Below are positions 60,539-64,000 of a DNA stretch of 64,000 bases, piece after piece. The DNA is from Saccharibacillus sp. CPCC 101409 (GTDB taxonomy: Bacteria; Bacillota; Bacilli; Paenibacillales; Paenibacillaceae). The notes beneath the pieces are model-generated. The model had not been told where the DNA came from. It saw only the letters and a list, made by a program, of their open reading frames with translations, and made no database searches. Where the stretch lies: NCBI RefSeq assembly GCF_030518235.1, contig NZ_JAULSA010000006.1, forward strand, positions 1-64,000, given 5' to 3'. Position 1 is the stretch's first letter, and each line of letters starts with the position of its first letter. A program made the translations under genes and the position numbers.

Positions 60539-60770
60539 CGAAAAACCTCCGTTTTTGTATGGGGAATGTTTCGGCAAACCGGAGTTTGCTTATCTCTGTC
60601 TAGTATACGCCATAACAGACGCAAAAATCCAAAATTTTCTCGCTTATGTATGTACCCAATTTCACACGGTTTTTCACAGCTGCAATCTATATTTAAAATG
60701 AAAAGCTCACGAAATTGTCAAATTACCGAACTTGTATTGAGAATCGTTGGCAATTAGAAGGGGGTTTGAT

Positions 60771-60899
60771 ATGATAAACGTCATAGCGATACCGTTTCTC
60801 GGCCGATGGTTCGGCCGATTCTGGTCATTATCGTCATACACCCGCGCGCCTTCACGAGGCCGCGGATTTGAAAGACATAAGGAGGAGTCAAGGGCGTGA
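60771..60899 (+). CDS. Possible 42-residue leader ORF coupled to ctaB
   Basis: The ATG at 60771 follows AGAAGGGGG by seven bases. The frame (MINVIAIPFLGRWFGRFWSL ... basic tail) runs to a TGA at 60897-60899 that overlaps the ctaB GTG start as GTGA. The overlap and good site support translational coupling. The peptide has a hydrophobic, Trp-rich start and basic end. No homologue is recognised, so a regulatory upstream ORF is as likely as a functional peptide. Confidence 0.5.
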   Translation: MINVIAIPFLGRWFGRFWSLSSYTRAPSRGRGFERHKEESRA

Positions 60900-61822
60900 G
60901 CAAATCATTGAATTATGCGGCTTCGGAAGCCGCGCCCGTTTCGGAACGCGCAGAGGCGCGGGCGACGTGGAGAGACTTCGTTACGCTGGCCAAGCCCGGC
61001 ATCCTGCGCTCGAATCTGTTCGTGACGCTGGCCGGCTTCTGGCTGGCTTCGCAGTGGAAGATCGACTTCGCGAACCTGATCGCGACGCTGGCCGGCACGA
61101 TGCTGATCGTCGGTTCGTCGGGCGTGTTCAATAACTATCTCGACCGCGAGATGGACACCAAGATGGAACGCACGCGCAACCGCGCGCTGCCGACCGGCAG
61201 GATTGCGCCGGGAATCGTATTGACCTACGCCATTGTGCTCGGCGTGCTCGGACTCGCCATCCTGTTCGGATTCTGCGGCGTGCTGACGGGCGTCTGCGGC
61301 GCGATCGGCATGTTCGCTTACGTCGTGCTGTATACCATGTGGCTGAAACGCACCTCCACCTGGAGCACATCGCTCGGCGGAATCTCCGGCGCCATGCCGC
61401 CGGTTATCGGATACGTCGCCGTTACCAATACGATCGACATGGGCGCCGTGCTGCTGTTCCTGTGGATGTTCCTCTGGCAGCCGCCGCACTTCTGGGCGCT
61501 CGGCATTCGCCGGGTCGAAGAATACCGCGCCGCGGGCTTCCCGATCCTGCCGGTCGTCAAAGGCATTCGCCGCACCCAGTGGCAGATGCTGCCTTACATC
61601 GTCCTGCTGCTGCCGGTTCCGGTCCTGATGTACGCTTACGGCTATGTCGGCCTGATCTTTACGATCGCTTCGGTCGCCATTACGGTGCTGTGGCTGTACT
61701 TCGCCGTCAAAGGCCTGGCCAAAGGACAGGACCCCGACGCCTGGGGCAAGAAAGTATTCATGTATTCCATCTATTATATGATGGTCACGTTCCTGCTGAT
61801 GATTATCGACACCGCGCATTGA
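60896..61822 (+). CDS. ctaB: Protohaem IX farnesyltransferase
   Basis: 308 residues, GTG start after AAGGAGGAG. It is a membrane enzyme converting haem B to haem O for cytochrome oxidases. The prenyltransferase signature NNYLDREMDTKMERTRNRAL near residue 80 supplies the Mg-diphosphate Asp residues. About nine membrane segments and the second motif in the YVAVTNTIDM region complete the family. It is not next to other cytochrome oxidase genes here. Confidence 0.94.
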   Translation: MSKSLNYAASEAAPVSERAEARATWRDFVTLAKPGILRSNLFVTLAGFWLASQWKIDFANLIATLAGTMLIVGSSGVFNNYLDREMDTKMERTRNRALPTGRIAPGIVLTYAIVLGVLGLAILFGFCGVLTGVCGAIGMFAYVVLYTMWLKRTSTWSTSLGGISGAMPPVIGYVAVTNTIDMGAVLLFLWMFLWQPPHFWALGIRRVEEYRAAGFPILPVVKGIRRTQWQMLPYIVLLLPVPVLMYAYGYVGLIFTIASVAITVLWLYFAVKGLAKGQDPDAWGKKVFMYSIYYMMVTFLLMIIDTAH

Positions 61823-61928
61823 TTCGCGGATCGGCAGACCGGCCGTCCTTCGCATTCGGGGCAATCCCGGCGGAGGGCGGCTTTATTCATGTGCGCTTCG
61901 CGTCCGGACAACCTGCATGGCGGGCGAT

Positions 61929-62354
61929 CTATTCGTACGGTTCCCGCCCCGGGGCGGGATGCGGGTCGGAAGCGAAAGCGCCGCGGCGCCTGGGCGCCTC
62001 CGGTTCCGGCCGCAGCATGCTGTCGGGATACAGGATGTATTCGTCCAGTCCCGCTTTCTCCAACTGCTGCACCGCGTATTCGTCGGGCGTGCCTTCGACG
62101 CCGGCGTAGCCTCTTCGCGTATACAGATGGTCGGCGTCGGGAAACAAATCCGACAGCAGAGCGCGAATCTTCCGGCCCGAAGAATCGTTGTCCAGAAACA
62201 AATAAACGTCGTCGCGGCGCGCTTCGAGATAAAGCGATTCCAGCTTGGCGGAATTCGGCGTGCCGAACGTGCACAGGATGCGGACTTCTTCGTCCAGCAG
62301 CCGGCGCAGCTTGCTGCGGTCGTTCTTGCCTTCTACGATGATGGTGATCGACAT
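61929..62354 (-). CDS. Toprim domain protein
   Basis: 141 residues. The Toprim fold occupies residues 1-105: the catalytic Glu8 in IIVEGKNDRSKL and the DxD motif Asp55/Asp57 in YLFLDNDSSGRK. RNase M5 and small primase-like proteins share this arrangement, but the RNase M5 C-terminal domain is missing. The last 30 residues are Pro/Arg-rich. It is probably a nucleic-acid phosphotransferase of unknown role. Confidence 0.82.
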   Translation of the reverse strand: MSITIIVEGKNDRSKLRRLLDEEVRILCTFGTPNSAKLESLYLEARRDDVYLFLDNDSSGRKIRALLSDLFPDADHLYTRRGYAGVEGTPDEYAVQQLEKAGLDEYILYPDSMLRPEPEAPRRRGAFASDPHPAPGREPYE

Positions 62355-62613
62355 GGATGATTCGCCTCCTGCCGTGATGAGATTCTTGGGGTGGAGTGGG
62401 AATTTCGGCCGCGGCGGCCGGATTCGTCATGGAGCGCAGTCCGCTGCCTTTAGTTTACCGGGCGTATGCGGCGATTGCAAAAAGGCAAGCAGGAGTAAGC
62501 GAAAGCTGACAGGGAGCCTTTTTTTCCTGTATAATTGAAAGGCGCGCAGGGCCGCATGAAACGAGGGGGCGGCCGCGTGAATCGAAAGCTGCGGAAGCGG
62601 AGGGAATGGCCTG

Positions 62614-63051
62614 TTGAATACGGAAGTATGGCTCGAATTTGCCAGGCAGAACTGGCTGATTCTGCTGATCGCGCTGGTCGCGATCCTGTTGGTCGTAAAC
62701 GTGGTGAAGACGATGATCAAATGGGCGATAGCCGTCGTAATCGTCGTCGCTTTGATTGTATACAGCGGCGTGTCGCTGGACAAGATTCAAAGTACGGTAT
62801 CGGATGTCAAGAACGAAGCGGTAAGCAAGCTGCAGCAGGAAGCGCTCAAGATGCTGAAAGACGAAGCGGACCAGGCGAAGTTCAAACAAAACGCCGACAA
62901 TTCGTTTACGGTGGAGACCGCCAGCTTGAAGCTGGTCGGGCAGCCGAACGCTTCCACGGTCGAAGTGACGTACCGCGGGGTCCCGCTGGGCGAATGGAAA
63001 CGCAGCGAACAGGTGAACGCCTTGATCCGCGCCGCGAAAAGCCGCCGATGA
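62614..63051 (+). CDS. Membrane-anchored hypothetical protein
   Basis: 145 residues, TTG start with GGAGGG upstream. Two adjacent hydrophobic segments (about residues 13-29 and 34-52) are followed by a helical region (about 55-95) and a small extracellular or cytoplasmic domain to the end. I do not recognise the family. It is 65 bases before the transglutaminase-like membrane gene and may be its operon partner. Confidence 0.7.
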   Translation: MNTEVWLEFARQNWLILLIALVAILLVVNVVKTMIKWAIAVVIVVALIVYSGVSLDKIQSTVSDVKNEAVSKLQQEALKMLKDEADQAKFKQNADNSFTVETASLKLVGQPNASTVEVTYRGVPLGEWKRSEQVNALIRAAKSRR

Positions 63052-63115
63052 ACGCGAACGGTTCCTGCAGGGAATCGGCAGGCCCGCGTCGTCCAATATT
63101 CGGGGGGTGAGCCAA

Positions 63116-64000
63116 GTGCTGAGCACAGATATCGTGACGATCCTGCTGCTTGCCGTCCTGGCGCTGTCCGCGCTGCGCGGCGCTCTCATGGGTACGCGGC
63201 GCACGGCGGCGGGGCTCGGCACTATGTTCGGCCGGCTGCTGCTGCGTCTGCTGGGCGTTCTGGCCGCGCTGCTGCTGGCCGGCTGGACGTCTCCTTACGT
63301 CCAGGACTGGGCCGACCGTACGGTGCTCGCCATGCCGGCCGGAGAACTGCCGCGCTGGACAGAAGCGGGCTACACGCTGCTCGGCTTCGTGTCCGACTTT
63401 CCGCTGCTGCGGATCGCGCTGCTGTTTCTGCTGATCTATCCGGTCTGTCTGACGGCGCTGTCGCTGCTGGGCAGATGGCGCTCTTCCGCCGCGGAACCGG
63501 CCAAAAAGAAAAGCAAGCGCCGGCGTTCGAACGCCGCGTTGGACCGGCTCGGCGGTGCGGGTCTGGGGCTGGTCGCCGGAATCTGGCGCAGCCTGCTGCT
63601 GCTCGCGCTGCTGTTCGTATTCGTGTCGCTGCGCCCGGACAGCCCGGTCGGCCGTTACGCGGAAGCGTCGCCGGCCTATCGCTACACGGCGCAGAACGTA
63701 TTCGCGCCGGCGGCGGGAGACTGGCTGCGCAGCCGTCTTCCGGTGCTGACCGAAGCGGCTTCAAGCGAGCTGGAGAATATCATCCGGCAGAAGTACGATG
63801 TGATCGACCGGGATATTCCCGCAGACATCGGGCAGGCGGCCAAGAAGGTTACGCAGGACGGCGGCACAGACATAGATAAAGCCAAGCTGCTGTACCGCTG
63901 GGTCGGAACGCGAATCCAATACGATTACGATAAAGTCAGCGATTATGAAAATAAAGGAATCTGGCACGAGCAGACGCCCCGCGACACTTACGATACGCGG
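63116..64000 (+). CDS. Membrane transglutaminase-like protein, truncated by the window end
   Basis: 295 codons are visible, open to the last base. The GTG at 63116 is preferred because GGGGGGTGA lies just upstream; an in-frame GTG at 63107 overlaps that site. Hydrophobic segments occur near residues 5-20, 35-58, 95-118 and 150-172, with a basic KKKSKRRR stretch between. After about residue 225 comes KAKLLYRWVGTRIQYDYDKV, the N-terminal part of a transglutaminase core domain; the catalytic Cys would lie beyond the window. It may process cell-surface protein or peptidoglycan-linked material. Confidence 0.8.
   Translation, partial: MLSTDIVTILLLAVLALSALRGALMGTRRTAAGLGTMFGRLLLRLLGVLAALLLAGWTSPYVQDWADRTVLAMPAGELPRWTEAGYTLLGFVSDFPLLRIALLFLLIYPVCLTALSLLGRWRSSAAEPAKKKSKRRRSNAALDRLGGAGLGLVAGIWRSLLLLALLFVFVSLRPDSPVGRYAEASPAYRYTAQNVFAPAAGDWLRSRLPVLTEAASSELENIIRQKYDVIDRDIPADIGQAAKKVTQDGGTDIDKAKLLYRWVGTRIQYDYDKVSDYENKGIWHEQTPRDTYDTR

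Overview
The window looks like a chromosomal segment of a GC-rich member of the Paenibacillaceae, either a high-GC Paenibacillus or a Saccharibacillus-like strain. The evidence is the gene content: a complete liaFSR/psp envelope-stress operon, yycC, yutD, DUF2225, yjbI, mprF and a T-box-controlled trpS. Strong GGAGG ribosome-binding sites, many TTG and GTG starts and LplB/YtcP-type sugar ABC transporters point the same way. The genus is an inference. No prophage, insertion sequence or CRISPR array is visible.

Layout. 1-730: end of a tRNA cluster (Tyr, Trp, His, Gln, Gly, Cys, Arg, Leu). 886-6245: a lipoprotein, then a GntR regulator with uxuA, an SDR mannonate oxidoreductase and uxaC, which are the hexuronate isomerase pathway. 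6435-11838: an AraC regulator divergent from three Gfo/Idh/MocA oxidoreductases and a TIM-barrel sugar isomerase. 11961-16938: an alpha/beta hydrolase with a Fur box, then an RpiR regulator, a GH1 phospho-beta-glucosidase and a beta-glucoside EIIBC. 17127-25337: mprF, then a seven-gene LiaI-PspA-PspC-PspA-LiaFSR operon. 25894-33389: a secreted beta-helix/CBM9-like protein, zwf, prfC, a KtrA/C-type protein and an SpoU methyltransferase. 33524-39665: a Fur-boxed siderophore-binding lipoprotein with an AraC regulator, then a second AraC/Gfo/TIM-barrel sugar cluster. 39852-43380: yutD, NAD kinase, a truncated haemoglobin and a DUF2225 protein. 44850-51805: AraC, two permeases, a binding protein, a BadF-type sugar kinase and a GH4 glycosidase. 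52438-58724: yycC, pepF, and a KdgF-like cupin with a UlaA-type EIIC and a LacI regulator. 58725-64000: tandem hairpins, the trpS T-box, trpS, ctaB with a coupled small ORF, a Toprim protein, and a membrane transglutaminase-like gene cut by the window end.

The main biological theme is uptake and catabolism of plant-derived sugars (hexuronates, beta-glucosides and probably amino-sugar oligosaccharides). Each sugar locus carries its own regulator and candidate operators, and three CcpA cre-like sites are present. A second theme is envelope stress (mprF and lia/psp).

The most unusual content is non-coding. Three intergenic regions each hold four imperfect palindromes with nearly invariant spacing. 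Two copies (32324-32510, and 43973-44159 in inverted orientation) have start-to-start distances of exactly 50, 61 and 50. A third (52093-52280) keeps almost the same geometry (52, 62, 51) with an unrelated stem sequence. The first copy sits inside a 396-bp unit bounded by self-palindromic terminal inverted repeats. A separate dispersed palindromic repeat family (25390, 31968, 43476, 44445) shows a compensatory stem change, and three short tandem-repeat arrays (35, 41 and 42 bp) are also present.
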